A stretch of DNA of 64,000 nt from Hyphomicrobiales bacterium (GTDB lineage: Bacteria > Pseudomonadota > Alphaproteobacteria > Rhizobiales > Rhizobiaceae), in contig UBYA01000014.1 of assembly GCA_900469615.1 (NCBI GenBank), positions 163,074 to 227,073 of the forward strand, read 5' to 3'. The position numbers and the translations under genes were made by a program. The notes below the pieces were generated by a model. That model saw only the letters and a list, made by a program, of their open reading frames with translations. It searched no databases and had not been told where the DNA came from. Numbering within the stretch: position 1 is the stretch's first letter; the number at the start of each line of letters is the position of its first letter. Below, piece by piece: positions 8,776-17,551 of this stretch.

Positions 8776-9468
8776 ATGACCGCACGCGACCGCTTGATCG
8801 TTGGACTGGATGTTCCAAACCTTCAGGAGGCCGAAAAAGTGGTCGGCGCCCTCGGCGACGATATCCTCTATTACAAGATCGGCTATCAGCTCGCCTTTGC
8901 CGGCGGCCTGGAGTTCGCCCGCGAACTCGCCGCCAGCGGCAAGAAGATCTTTCTCGACATGAAGCTGCTCGACATCGACAATACCGTGGCCTCCGGCGTG
9001 GAGAACATCGTCAAGATGGGCATGTCGATGCTGACGCTGCATGCCTATCCGAAGGCCATGAAGGCAGCCGTCGAGGCTGCGAAGGGCTCGGACCTCTGCC
9101 TGCTCGGCGTGACCGTACTGACCTCGATGGACGAGGGAGACCTGATCGCCGCCGGCTATGAATACGATCCGCATACGCTGGTGCTGCGCCGGGCCGAACA
9201 GGCGCATCTGGCCGGCATGGGCGGCATCGTCTGCTCGGCTGAGGAATCCGCCGCGGTTCGCAAGATCATCGGCCCGGAAATGGCGCTGGTAACTCCCGGC
9301 ATCCGGCCGGCCGGCAGCGACAAGGGCGACCAGAAACGGGTGATGACGCCGGCCGATGCGATCAGGGCGGGATCGAGCCATCTCGTCGTCGCAAGGCCGA
9401 TCGTCAAGGCGGCCGATCCGAAAGAGGCTGCCCGCGCCATCCTCGCCGAGATGGACGCCGCACTCTAA
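8776..9468 (+). CDS. pyrF: Orotidine 5'-phosphate decarboxylase
   Basis: PyrF decarboxylates OMP to UMP, the last step of de novo pyrimidine synthesis. The 230-residue TIM-barrel protein starts MTARDRLIVGLDVPN and carries the catalytic D-x-K-x-x-D array in FLDMKLLDIDNT. It ends with the phosphate-binding VTPGIRP and HLVVARPI loops. The ATG at 8776 comes one base after the stop of the histidine-phosphatase-like gene, implying coupled translation. A RIME-like repeat follows the stop codon. Confidence 0.96.
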   Translation: MTARDRLIVGLDVPNLQEAEKVVGALGDDILYYKIGYQLAFAGGLEFARELAASGKKIFLDMKLLDIDNTVASGVENIVKMGMSMLTLHAYPKAMKAAVEAAKGSDLCLLGVTVLTSMDEGDLIAAGYEYDPHTLVLRRAEQAHLAGMGGIVCSAEESAAVRKIIGPEMALVTPGIRPAGSDKGDQKRVMTPADAIRAGSSHLVVARPIVKAADPKEAARAILAEMDAAL

Positions 9469-9471
9469 AAC

Positions 9472-9568
9472 AATTCCAGGAAAAGTGCGCAGCGGTTTTC
9501 CGTTCGGAATTGCGTGAAGACAAAAGGACGGAGCGCTTTCGCGATTCGAAGAAAAGCGGAAAAGCTCC
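9472..9568. repeat. RIME-like intergenic repeat, AATTCCAGGAAAA subfamily
   Basis: The first palindrome pairs AATTCCAGGAAAA with TTTTCCGTTCGGAATT. The second pairs GGAGCGCTTTCGC with GCGGAAAAGCTCC. Copies occur at the window start (truncated) and, inverted, at 13143-13237. This copy sits between pyrF and the DUF1330 gene and would form part of that gene's 5' leader if the two were cotranscribed. Confidence 0.75.
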
Positions 9569-9596
9569 AAGAACTCGAACAAGCAGGGAGGAACGT

Positions 9597-9884
9597 ATGG
9601 CAAAGGGATATTGGATCGCACGCGTGGATGTCCGCGACCCGGAGCGCTACAAGGACTACGTTGCCGCCGCCAAGCCGGCCTTCGAGAAATACGGCGCGAA
9701 CTTCCTTGCCCGCGGCGGTGCGTTCACGCCGCTCGAGGGACAGGCGCGCGGCCGCAATGTCATCATCGAGTTTCCGTCGCTGCAGCATGCCGTCGATTGC
9801 TACAATTCACCGGAATACCAGATCGCCGCAAAAATCCGCCAGCAGGTGGCCGATGCGGAAATGGTCGTCGTCGAAGGGGTCTGA
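9597..9884 (+). CDS. DUF1330 domain-containing protein
   Basis: This 95-residue protein belongs to the ferredoxin-like (dimeric alpha/beta barrel) DUF1330 family. It begins KGYWIARVDVRDPERYKDY and has the RGGAFTPLEG turn, an RNVIIEFPS strand and the YNSPEYQ helix start that mark the family. No enzymatic function is established for it. The ATG at 9597 follows AGGGAGGA at ideal spacing; in-frame codons upstream fall inside the repeat and are rejected. Confidence 0.88.
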   Translation: MAKGYWIARVDVRDPERYKDYVAAAKPAFEKYGANFLARGGAFTPLEGQARGRNVIIEFPSLQHAVDCYNSPEYQIAAKIRQQVADAEMVVVEGV

Positions 9885-9995
9885 GCCCTTCGAAAACGCG
9901 ACGCTGCAACGCAGCGCGATAGCACTTCACCTCGGCGCGCGGATCGGCTAAGACGAAACCAGATCAGCCAATCAAAGCCTTTCGAGGAGCCTGCC

Positions 9996-10976
9996 ATGAC
10001 CCTGTCCAACCTCCCGCCGCTCGTGACCGTGTTTGGGGGATCAGGTTTCATCGGGCGGCACGTCGTGCGTTCGCTCGCCAAGCGCGGTTATCGCATCCGT
10101 GTCGCCGTACGCCGTCCCGATCTTGCCGGCTTCCTGGTGCCGCTCGGCAATCTCGGCCAGATTTCGATCGTCCAGGCCAATGTGCGCTACCGCAACTCCA
10201 TCGACCGCGCCGTCGAAGGTGCGCAGCATGTCGTCAACTGCGTCGGCATCCTGACCGCAAGCGGCCGCAACACGTTCGAAGCCGTGCAGGAATTCGGCGC
10301 CAAGGCCATAGCTGAGGCGGCACGCGGCGTCGGTGCTTCGCTGACGCATCTTTCGGCGCTCGGTGCCGATGCCAATTCCCCTTCGACCTATGCCCGCACC
10401 AAGGCCCGAGCCGAAACGGCGATCCACTCGATCAAGCCGGATGCCATCATCCTGCGCCCCTCGATCGTCTTCGGACCGGAAGACGAGTTCTTCAACAAGT
10501 TTGCCGACATGTCCCGCACGGCGCCGTTCCTGCCGCTGATCGGCGGCGGCAACACGAAGTTCCAGCCCGTCTATGTCGAAGACATCGCCGAAGCGGTTGC
10601 GCGCAGCGTCGACGGCAAGCTGAAGGCCGGCACGACCTATGAGCTCGGCGGCCCGGAAGTGCTGTCCTTCCGCGAATGTCTCGAAACCACGCTGTCCGTC
10701 ATCAACCGGAAGAAGGCGCTCGTCTCCATTCCGTTCGGCCTTGCCTCGCTGATCGGCTCCGTCGCCTCGCTGGTGCCGCTCGTCAAGCCGCCGATCACCG
10801 CGGACCAGGTGACACTGCTGAAGAGCGACAACGTCGTTTCCAAGCAGGCCGAAGCCGAAGGACGTACCCTGAAGGGCATCGGCCTGCTGCCGACGCTGCT
10901 CGTCTCGGTGCTGCCGTCCTATCTGGTCCGCTATCGTCCGCAGGGCCAGTTCACCGGTTCCGGCAAGGCTGCCTGA
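9996..10976 (+). CDS. Complex I NDUFA9-like NAD(P)-binding protein
   Basis: This 326-residue atypical short-chain dehydrogenase has its Rossmann glycine motif GGSGFIG at 14-20. It has the NDUFA9-like pattern SxxARTKARAE rather than an active YxxxK dyad, plus a C-terminal extension with a hydrophobic LVSVLPSYLVRYRP end. In mitochondria and alphaproteobacteria, NDUFA9 relatives are accessory NADPH-binding subunits of respiratory complex I. Association here is inferred from family only, since no nuo genes are in view. Start ATG 9996 follows CGAGGAGC. Confidence 0.85.
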   Translation: MTLSNLPPLVTVFGGSGFIGRHVVRSLAKRGYRIRVAVRRPDLAGFLVPLGNLGQISIVQANVRYRNSIDRAVEGAQHVVNCVGILTASGRNTFEAVQEFGAKAIAEAARGVGASLTHLSALGADANSPSTYARTKARAETAIHSIKPDAIILRPSIVFGPEDEFFNKFADMSRTAPFLPLIGGGNTKFQPVYVEDIAEAVARSVDGKLKAGTTYELGGPEVLSFRECLETTLSVINRKKALVSIPFGLASLIGSVASLVPLVKPPITADQVTLLKSDNVVSKQAEAEGRTLKGIGLLPTLLVSVLPSYLVRYRPQGQFTGSGKAA

Positions 10977-11002
10977 CGATTCGGCAGCTCACGGAAATCA
11001 CA

Positions 11003-11034
11003 CGCCGCCCGGCCATGCCGAGCGGCGTTTTTTA
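11003..11034 (+). terminator. Rho-independent terminator
   Basis: ACGCCGC (11003-11009) pairs with GCGGCGT (11023-11029) and is followed by a run of six T. It ends the transcript of the NDUFA9-like gene. Confidence 0.8.
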
Positions 11035-11267
11035 TTGTCCGACAGAGACGGGAAATGAAGCTCTCGAGACGCCGGCAAAGCCCCGTCATTCACAGCTCAG
11101 CGTTGCTCAAAAGACGCACTGCGGAAATAGTAGCATTAACGTCAAATTTAATATGAACATTTATTGCTATTGCTCATTCCACTGACTAACACAGCCGCGC
11201 GTCTCAGGCTTGGACAATGAACCCGGTCCGCGGCGCGCTTCACACTTCTGCGGAAAGGCATTTTTCG

Positions 11268-11432
11268 ATGGGCAAGTCTATCGCGCTTTTGTTTGCGTGC
11301 GCGGCATTGGTGATTCTCGCCGGCTCTTTCGTGGCCCGCGGCAGCATCGCCTCGATAAAGGGCGAATGTGCGCCGACCTACGGCGTCGATCCCTGCACCA
11401 CCGGTTCCATCGACACCTCCTCCCCGAACTGA
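11268..11432 (+). CDS. Small membrane or exported peptide, unknown function
   Basis: This 54-residue open frame starts at ATG 11268. It encodes one hydrophobic segment (about residues 4-20, IALLFACAALVILAGSF) followed by a short hydrophilic tail with two cysteines and a C-terminal GSIDTSSPN. A longer frame begins at 11217, but a transmembrane segment right after MGKS favours the internal start. A hairpin follows the stop within 15 bp. I do not recognise the family; the TGSID tail resembles tails of small rhizobial exported proteins, which is only an impression. Confidence 0.5.
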   Translation: MGKSIALLFACAALVILAGSFVARGSIASIKGECAPTYGVDPCTTGSIDTSSPN

Positions 11433-11444
11433 TCGGGCATGGAA

Positions 11445-11475
11445 AAGGCCGGTTTTCACCGGCCTTCGCTTTCTT
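11445..11475. terminator. Hairpin between convergent genes
   Basis: AAGGCCGG (11445-11452) and CCGGCCTT (11459-11466) form a perfect 8-bp stem with a TTTTCA loop, followed by CGCTTTCTT. It lies between the small peptide gene and uppP and may serve both strands. Confidence 0.55.
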
Positions 11476-11501
11476 CAGCATCGCGACGCAGGCGTTCCGC
11501 C

Positions 11502-12302
11502 TCAGCCGATCGTGTAAAGGCCGATCAGGCCGAGCACGCCGACGATGATGCGCCACCATGCGAAGGGGGCGTAGCCGCGGCGCGACACGAAATCGAGCAG
11601 TGCGCGCACGACGAACAGCGCCGATATGAAGGCCATGACGAAGCCGATGACGATCAGCAGGCCCTGGTCCATGCTGAGATCGTGGCGGCTCTTCCAGAGA
11701 TCGAGCGTAAAGGCGCCTGCCATCGTCGGCATGGCGAGGAAGAAGGAAAATTCCGCGGCCGAACGCTTGTCGGCGCCGAGCAGCAGGGCGCCGACGATGG
11801 TGGAGCCTGAACGCGACGTTCCGGGGATCATTGCCAGGCACTGGAAGAAGCCGATCTTGACCGCCATCGGCCACGAGAATTCATAGGCACTGTTATATTT
11901 CGGCTTGAACTCGATCCTGTCGATGACGAGCAGGACGATGCCGCCGAGGATCAGCGAAATACAGATGACCTTCGGCGAGTCGAACAGAACCGTCTTGATG
12001 AAATCATGCGCCAGCGCGCCGATGACGGCAGCCGGCAGAAAGCCGAAGAGGACGGCGAGAACGAAGTGGCGGGCCTTGACGCTGACGGGGAGTGCTTTGG
12101 CAATCTGAACGAGGCGATTGAAATAGACAAGCAGGATGGCGAGAATCGCACCGAGCTGGATCAGAACGTCGAAAGTGGCGGCTTCCTTGAAGCCGAGAAA
12201 ATGTCCGAGCAATATAAGATGGCCGGTGGAGGAGACGGGAATGAACTCCGTAAGCCCCTCCACAAGGCCTAAAACCAGCGCGATAATAATTTGTTCAGCC
12301 AT
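11502..12302 (-). CDS. uppP: Undecaprenyl-diphosphatase
   Basis: UppP (BacA) dephosphorylates undecaprenyl pyrophosphate at the inner membrane so that the lipid carrier can be reused for peptidoglycan and other glycans. The 266-residue polytopic protein has the first active-site motif EGLTEFIPVSSTGH at 15-28 and the second motif PGTSRSGSTI. The alternating hydrophobic segments give about eight membrane spans. Start ATG 12302 has an AAAGGA ribosome binding site. It is convergent with the small peptide gene and divergent from the GST gene. Confidence 0.96.
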   Translation of the reverse strand: MAEQIIIALVLGLVEGLTEFIPVSSTGHLILLGHFLGFKEAATFDVLIQLGAILAILLVYFNRLVQIAKALPVSVKARHFVLAVLFGFLPAAVIGALAHDFIKTVLFDSPKVICISLILGGIVLLVIDRIEFKPKYNSAYEFSWPMAVKIGFFQCLAMIPGTSRSGSTIVGALLLGADKRSAAEFSFFLAMPTMAGAFTLDLWKSRHDLSMDQGLLIVIGFVMAFISALFVVRALLDFVSRRGYAPFAWWRIIVGVLGLIGLYTIG

Positions 12303-12450
12303 ATCGTGTCCTTTGTCAAACGGCAGGGCGGCCCGATTCGCTTGTGCAAACTAGGCCAAGATCCTATAGCTTCAACCGATGACACATGACTAGGGCCGCA
12401 GGATCGCGACTCCAAAAACTCCGTAGCCTCAATCAAAACACCGAGTATCA

Positions 12451-13143
12451 ATGCCGACGCTGTATCACCACCCGATGTCATCTTCCTCACGGTTCGTTCG
12501 TCTGATCCTGACCGAGTACGGTTATCAGACCGAATTGATAGAGGAGCAGATCTGGGAAAAGCGACGCGATTTCCTGGCGCTCAATCCCGCCGGCACCCTG
12601 CCTGTCTATGTCGACGACAGCATGCGGGCGCTCTGCGGCGCGACCGTCATCTCCGAATATCTCGACGAGACCCATGGTGTTTTGAAGCGCGACCGCCGGC
12701 TTCTTGCCGAAGACCCCTTCCAGCGCGCCGAAATCCGCCGGCTGACGGAATGGTTCATGCAGAAGATGGAGCAGGATGTCACGCGGCCCTTGACGCGCGA
12801 GCGGGTGTTCAAGCTGCAGATGCCCGCCGACCAGGGTGGCGGTGCGCCCGATTCCAAGGTGATGCGCATGGCGCGCGGCAATATCCGTCAGCACATGAAA
12901 TACCTGTCCTGGCTTGCCGGCTCGCGGCAATGGCTTGCGGGCGAGCGGCTGAGCTATGCCGACCTCGCGGCGGCCGCCTCGGTTTCCGTCCTCGACTATC
13001 TCGGCGAGATCGACTGGACGGAATCGCCGGTCGCCAAGGAATGGTATCAGCGGCTGAAATCGCGCCCCTCCTTCCGGCCGATCCTGGCGGAGCGCGTGCG
13101 CGGCGTCACTCCGGTCTCCCACTACGCCGATCTGGATTTCTAG
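12451..13143 (+). CDS. Glutathione S-transferase family protein
   Basis: This 230-residue protein has a thioredoxin-like N-terminal GST domain (about 3-80: YHHPMSSSSRFVRLIL, NPAGTLPVYVD, then ISEYLDE). Its all-helical C-terminal domain (about 90-215) includes WLAGERLSYADLAAAA, the typical N-capping segment. The SSSSR motif suggests a serine-type, possibly beta-class-like enzyme. Substrate is unknown. It is divergent from uppP and is followed by an inverted RIME-like repeat and queG. Confidence 0.88.
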   Translation: MPTLYHHPMSSSSRFVRLILTEYGYQTELIEEQIWEKRRDFLALNPAGTLPVYVDDSMRALCGATVISEYLDETHGVLKRDRRLLAEDPFQRAEIRRLTEWFMQKMEQDVTRPLTRERVFKLQMPADQGGGAPDSKVMRMARGNIRQHMKYLSWLAGSRQWLAGERLSYADLAAAASVSVLDYLGEIDWTESPVAKEWYQRLKSRPSFRPILAERVRGVTPVSHYADLDF

Positions 13144-13237
13144 AGCACTTTCGCTTTTCTTCGAACGGCGAAAGCGCCCTATATCTTTTTTCACGCAATT
13201 CCGGACGGAAAACCGCGAACGCATTTTTCCTGGAATT
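13143..13237. repeat. RIME-like intergenic repeat, inverted copy
   Basis: This is the reverse complement of the element at 9472-9568. The palindrome GAGCACTTTCGC...GCGAAAGCGCCC comes first, and the CAATTCCGGACGGAAAA...TTTTTCCTGGAATT palindrome comes second. It fills the space between the GST gene and queG and starts immediately at the GST stop codon. Confidence 0.75.
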
Positions 13238-13256
13238 GCCCAGACGAGGGCTCGCT

Positions 13257-14414
13257 ATGCCCGATGACCGTGAAGCGGAAAAAGTTGACAAGCGACGAAG
13301 CGCGTTGACCGCTTTCCTGCGGGAAGAGGCACGCGCCCAGGGCTTCGATCTCTGTCGCATCACGACACCGGGCGCCATTCCGGAGGCCGCCGTCCGGCTC
13401 GGCCAGTTTCTCGACAAGGGTCGTCACGGCACGATGAGCTGGATGGAGGAGACGCGCGACCGCAGGGGCGATCCGCGCGTGCTCTGGAGCGAAACCCGCT
13501 CCATCGTCGTCTTCGGCCTCAACTACGGCCCGGACGAAGATCCTCGTGCCATTCTGGAGAAAAAGGACAAGGCCGCGATTTCCGTTTATGCGCGAAACCG
13601 CGACTATCACGACGTCATCAAGGGACGGCTGAAGGAAATCGCCACCCGCTTCGCCGCGCGTTCGAAGGAGGACGTCAAAGTCTTCGTCGATACCGCGCCG
13701 GTCATGGAAAAGCCGCTGGCGGGCGCGGCAGGGCTCGGCTGGCAGGGCAAGCATACCAATCTCGTCAGCCGCGCGTTCGGGTCGTGGCTGTTCCTCGGCT
13801 CGATGTTCACCACGGCGGAGCTCGAGGCCGATCAGCCTGAGGTCGACCATTGCGGCTCCTGCCGGGCCTGTCTCGACGCCTGCCCCACCGCCGCCTTCCC
13901 TGCTCCCTATCAGCTCGATGCGCGCCGCTGCATTTCCTATCTGACCATCGAGCACAAGGGGCCGATCGATCCGCATCTGCGGCCGATGATCGGCAACCGC
14001 ATCTATGGCTGCGACGACTGTCTCGCCGCCTGCCCCTGGAACAAGTTCGCAAATGCCGCCTCGGAGATGAAGCTGGTCGCGCGGGACGATCTCAAGGAAC
14101 CGTCCATCGCCTTTCTGCTTGGTCTGGACGATGCGGCCTTCCGCGCCTTCTTCAGCGGCTCGCCGGTCAAGCGCATCGGGCGCGACCGGTTCGTCCGCAA
14201 TGTCCTCATCGCGGCCGGCAATTCCGGCGAGCGGTCGTTTATCGAAAAGTGCCGCGAGCTGGCCGGGGATTCCTCGCCCGTGGTGCGCGGAATGGCCGTC
14301 TGGGCGCTCTCGCGGCTGATGACGGCTGGCGAATTCCGCGCATTTGCGGCACAAAGGCAAGACGAAGCGGACGAAGAGGTTCGCGCGGAATGGATATTGG
14401 CGGGGGTTCCTTGA
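13257..14414 (+). CDS. queG: Epoxyqueuosine reductase
   Basis: QueG reduces epoxyqueuosine to queuosine in tRNA, using cobalamin and two [4Fe-4S] clusters. The 385-residue protein has the N-terminal cobalamin-binding domain (SWMEETRDRR, FGLNYGPDEDP), then ferredoxin-like motifs C199-x2-C202-x2-C205-x3-C209-P and C252-x2-C255-x3-C259-P. A HEAT-like C-terminal tail follows (SPVVRGMAVWALSRL). I chose ATG 13257, which follows GAGGG. An upstream extension to 12750 overlaps the GST gene in another frame and is spurious. The stop overlaps the next ATG. Confidence 0.96.
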   Translation: MPDDREAEKVDKRRSALTAFLREEARAQGFDLCRITTPGAIPEAAVRLGQFLDKGRHGTMSWMEETRDRRGDPRVLWSETRSIVVFGLNYGPDEDPRAILEKKDKAAISVYARNRDYHDVIKGRLKEIATRFAARSKEDVKVFVDTAPVMEKPLAGAAGLGWQGKHTNLVSRAFGSWLFLGSMFTTAELEADQPEVDHCGSCRACLDACPTAAFPAPYQLDARRCISYLTIEHKGPIDPHLRPMIGNRIYGCDDCLAACPWNKFANAASEMKLVARDDLKEPSIAFLLGLDDAAFRAFFSGSPVKRIGRDRFVRNVLIAAGNSGERSFIEKCRELAGDSSPVVRGMAVWALSRLMTAGEFRAFAAQRQDEADEEVRAEWILAGVP

Positions 14415-15286
14415 TGCATGTGATGATTTTCGGCTGCGGCTATTCGGGAACGGCCATCGCCAAGGCTTTTGCCGGCGCCGGCATTCGTATCACCGGCACG
14501 ACCCGCTCGGCCGGCAAGGCGGACCTGTTGAGGAAAGATGGCATCGAAGCCTTCGTCTTCGACGGCGAGATGCTCGATCCCGCCCTGGCGGAGACGATGG
14601 CGACCGTGACGCATCTCGTGCAGTCGATCGCGCCGGGCAAGTCCGGCGATCCGCTGCTGCGGCTGGCGCAGCTCAATCTGCGCGCGCTGATGCCGAAGCT
14701 GGAATGGATCTGCTATCTCTCGACCGTCGGCGTCTATGGCGACCACAAGGGCGCCTGGGTCAGCGAACAGACATCGCTGCATCCGATCGCCGAACGCTCC
14801 GTCGAGCGCGTCGAGGCCGAGGACGGCTGGCTGCGCGTCGGCATCAGGCTCGGTCTTCCGGTCGCCGTGCTCAGGCTTTCCGGCATCTATGGTCCGGGCC
14901 GGAACGCTTTCTGCAATCTGGAAAAAGGTACGGCACGGCGGCTCATCAAGGCGAACCAGGTGTTCAATCGCATCCGCGTCGAGGATATCGGCGCCTGCGC
15001 CAGCTTCCTGTCCGACCGCAAGCTCGGCGGCATATATAATGTCACCGACGACGAGCCCGCGCCGCCGCAGGACGTGGTCGCCGAGGCCGCCCGGCTCATG
15101 GGCGTCGAGCCCCCGCCGGAGCAGCCGTTCGAAACGGCGGAACTGACGCCGATGGCGCGCTCCTTCTACGGCGAGAACAAGCGCGTTTCGAACGCGAAGT
15201 TGCGGGCGCTCGGCTTCCCGTTTCGCTACCCAGAGTATCGCATGTCGCTTGCCGAACTCTGGTCCTCGGGAGAGTGGCGCGGTTAG
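14414..15286 (+). CDS. NAD(P)-binding SDR-family oxidoreductase
   Basis: This protein is 290 residues long. It starts at an ATG overlapping the queG stop by one base (TGATG), so it is translationally coupled to queG. MHVMIFGCGYSGTAIAKAF gives a clear N-terminal Rossmann motif (GCGYSG 7-12). CYLSTVGVYGDHKGAWV supplies the S and Y of an epimerase-type active site, and RLSGIYGPGRN is an extended-SDR signature. It resembles YeeZ-type predicted epimerases. The substrate is unknown, and coupling to queG does not prove a role in tRNA modification. Confidence 0.85.
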   Translation: MHVMIFGCGYSGTAIAKAFAGAGIRITGTTRSAGKADLLRKDGIEAFVFDGEMLDPALAETMATVTHLVQSIAPGKSGDPLLRLAQLNLRALMPKLEWICYLSTVGVYGDHKGAWVSEQTSLHPIAERSVERVEAEDGWLRVGIRLGLPVAVLRLSGIYGPGRNAFCNLEKGTARRLIKANQVFNRIRVEDIGACASFLSDRKLGGIYNVTDDEPAPPQDVVAEAARLMGVEPPPEQPFETAELTPMARSFYGENKRVSNAKLRALGFPFRYPEYRMSLAELWSSGEWRG

Positions 15287-15681
15287 CAAGGCCGCCTCCC
15301 CGCCAGCCGAAATCGCACGAAAATTCCTACTAAGCCGGCCGCCTTGGTTCAATTTACTCCGCATTTATGGTTAACGACCTCTAAAATTGCACAAATGCGG
15401 CAATGATTATGGCGAAGCTGGAAAATTATTTTTCCGAATTTCGTGATCTTTCGCACCGCAGCATGCCGCCGAGAAAATTCGTTCCATTTTTAACTGATTT
15501 TATTAGGTTTTTTCCACAATCAAGCAATTCCGCCGTTCAGCATCGTATTTGGCGCGATTCACAAATGTTACATCTTGTAATATTCCGTGATAGAAAACGG
15601 CACTTTTTCGCCATTTTTGCCCCGATTTAAGCCCGCCGCCTACCCAAGGCGCAAGTTCAATAGCTTGAGGGAAAAATCGGT
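15287..15681. other. A+T-rich intergenic region before the RlpA-like gene
   Basis: This 395-bp region is visibly richer in A and T than its surroundings, with several homopolymer runs. A 75-codon open frame (15403-15630) lies in it but has no ribosome binding site, no recognisable family and strongly atypical composition, so I do not call it. The region probably holds the promoter and leader of the RlpA-like gene. Confidence 0.5.
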
Positions 15682-16050
15682 TTGAAGAAAATCGCGCGTT
15701 CTTTGGCGATCGCCGCAACTATATCCGCCTCCTTTGCTGTCGTTTCGACACCGGCATTTGCATCCGCTGGCTGCGGAGGCGCTTCATGGTACGGCGGAAG
15801 CTCCCGAACTGCTTCCGGAGAACGTATGAGTTCCAGAAATCTTACTGCAGCCCATCGCTCGCTTGCCTTCGGCACGCGTCTGCGGGTCACCAACAAGCAT
15901 AACGGACGCAGCGTCATCGTCCGCATCAACGACCGCGGTCCTTTCATTCGCGGACGCGTTCTCGATCTCTCGCGCGCCGCCGCGCAGAACATCGGCATGG
16001 TCGCCTCCGGCACCGCCAGCGTCTGTTACGAGGTCGTCGCCTCGAAGTAA
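15682..16050 (+). CDS. RlpA-like exported double-psi beta-barrel protein
   Basis: This 122-residue protein has a Sec signal peptide (MKKIARSLAIAATISASFAV, cleavage near AFA-SAG). A double-psi beta-barrel domain follows: ASWYGG, GTRLRVTN, VIVRINDRGPF and a terminal VLDLSRAAAQNIGM. Full RlpA proteins are septal lytic transglycosylases that cut denuded glycan strands; this short form lacks a SPOR domain. The catalytic Asp of RINDRGPF is present. The start appears to be TTG at 15682, preceded by GAGGGAAAA; no ATG gives a complete signal peptide. Confidence 0.85.
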   Translation: MKKIARSLAIAATISASFAVVSTPAFASAGCGGASWYGGSSRTASGERMSSRNLTAAHRSLAFGTRLRVTNKHNGRSVIVRINDRGPFIRGRVLDLSRAAAQNIGMVASGTASVCYEVVASK

Positions 16051-16255
16051 TCGCCGGTCGGCCGTAAGACCCGGCAAATCGGCATGACGCTTGCTCTCTC
16101 GGTCAATCGCGGCTACCACGCGGTTGAGACGTCTCAATAATCTGCCGCCATGTGCATTATTCGCGCGGATTGATGAGCTGTCAGCGATTTTGGTAGAGCG
16201 CAGGTTTCCGGCAAGCCCCATGGGTTCCGAGCCATGCGCGAGCAGGAGAGTAGGG

Positions 16256-17551
16256 ATGCGTCTGGGCGGCCGATTGCAGGGGGCCATCGAAGTTCTTGCC
16301 GATATCGAAGCGCGCAAGCGACCGGTGGCCGACGCCCTGAAGGATTGGGGCCTTTCCCATCGCTTCGCCGGCTCCGGCGACAGGGCCGCGATCGGCAATA
16401 TCGTCTACGACGCCCTGCGCATGCGGCTTTCCCATGCCTGGCTGATGGGAGACGACAGTGCGTCGGCGCTTGCCCATGCCGTACTCTTTCGCCAATGGGG
16501 CCTGACGCCCGAGGCGCTGGCCGCCGAGCTCGACGGCGATAAATTCGCCCCCGAAGCGCCGAGCGCCGAAACGCTGGCCGCCTTTGCCGCCCGCAAGCTC
16601 GAGGATGCTCCCCGCCATGTCCAGGGCGACATTCCCGAATGGGTCGAGCCCTCCTTCCAGCGCGCATTCGGCGACCGCTGGCTCGGCGAAGCGCAGGCGC
16701 TCTGCGAGCGCCCGACGCTGGATCTTCGCGCCAACGCGCTCAAGGCCGACCGCGCCAAGGTGGTCAAGGCGCTGGAGCGGGCAGGCGCGCAGGCCTCGAA
16801 AATCGCCCGTTTCGGTATCCGCATTCCCGCCGGCGAAGGCGCATCCCGTCTTCCTAACGTGACAGCCGAGCTTTCGTTCCAGAAGGGCTGGTTTGAAGTG
16901 CAGGACGAAGGCTCGCAGATCGTCGCCGATCTCGTGCTGCCCGAGGAAGGCGATCAGGTGCTCGACTATTGCGCCGGCGGCGGCGGCAAGACGCTCGCCA
17001 TGTCGGCTGCGATGCACAACAAGGGCCAGGTCCACGCCTACGACAGCGACCGGCGGCGGCTGGCGCCGATCATCGAGCGATTGAAACGCGCCGGAACGCG
17101 CAACGTCCAGGTTCATGACGAACGCAACGGCCTGCTGCAGCTGCGTGGCAAGTTCGACAAGGTGCTGGTCGATGCGCCCTGCACCGGCACCGGCACCTGG
17201 CGGCGCCGGCCCGACACGAAATGGCGGCTGACGCAGAAGAACCTCGACGAACGCACCAGCCAGCAGCAGGAGGCCATGGCCCAGGCCGGCGAATTCGTCC
17301 GCCCCGGCGGCGCGCTGCTTTACGTCACCTGCTCGGTCCTGCCGGAAGAGAACGAAGCGCAGGTGAACCGCTTCGCCGCGCAGAATCCGGACTTCGAGGT
17401 GATGGAAACCCTGAGCTCCTGGGAAACGCTGTTCGGCAAGGAGACGCCGCGGCCGATCTCATCGGACGGCAAGACCATTACGCTGACGCCCGCCTCCACC
17501 GATACGGATGGCTTCTTCTTCTGCCGCCTGCAGCGCAGAAGACAGGGGTGA
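16256..17551 (+). CDS. RsmB/NOP family RNA (cytosine-5) methyltransferase
   Basis: This 431-residue SAM-dependent enzyme of the RsmB/Nop2 group has an N-terminal NusB/RsmB-like helical region and a catalytic domain. SAM motif I is DYCAGGGGKTLAM, motif IV is VDAPCTGTGTW and motif VI is YVTCSVLPEEN, supplying the two cysteines used in m5C formation. Members modify 16S rRNA or tRNA; the exact site cannot be read from sequence. Start ATG 16256 is preceded by AGGAGAGTAGGG. The preceding 205 bp hold no gene. Confidence 0.9.
   Translation: MRLGGRLQGAIEVLADIEARKRPVADALKDWGLSHRFAGSGDRAAIGNIVYDALRMRLSHAWLMGDDSASALAHAVLFRQWGLTPEALAAELDGDKFAPEAPSAETLAAFAARKLEDAPRHVQGDIPEWVEPSFQRAFGDRWLGEAQALCERPTLDLRANALKADRAKVVKALERAGAQASKIARFGIRIPAGEGASRLPNVTAELSFQKGWFEVQDEGSQIVADLVLPEEGDQVLDYCAGGGGKTLAMSAAMHNKGQVHAYDSDRRRLAPIIERLKRAGTRNVQVHDERNGLLQLRGKFDKVLVDAPCTGTGTWRRRPDTKWRLTQKNLDERTSQQQEAMAQAGEFVRPGGALLYVTCSVLPEENEAQVNRFAAQNPDFEVMETLSSWETLFGKETPRPISSDGKTITLTPASTDTDGFFFCRLQRRRQG

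Noticed and set aside
12750..13256. N-terminal extension of QueG overlapping the GST gene
   Set aside because: QueG similarity begins at the ATG at 13257 with a ribosome binding site; the extension is GST sequence in another frame plus repeat.
13850..14413. N-terminal extension of the SDR gene into queG
   Set aside because: The Rossmann motif starts at the ATG at 14414, and the extension is queG out of frame.
15403..15630. 75-codon open frame in the A+T-rich gap before the RlpA-like gene
   Set aside because: No ribosome binding site, no recognisable family and composition unlike coding sequence here.
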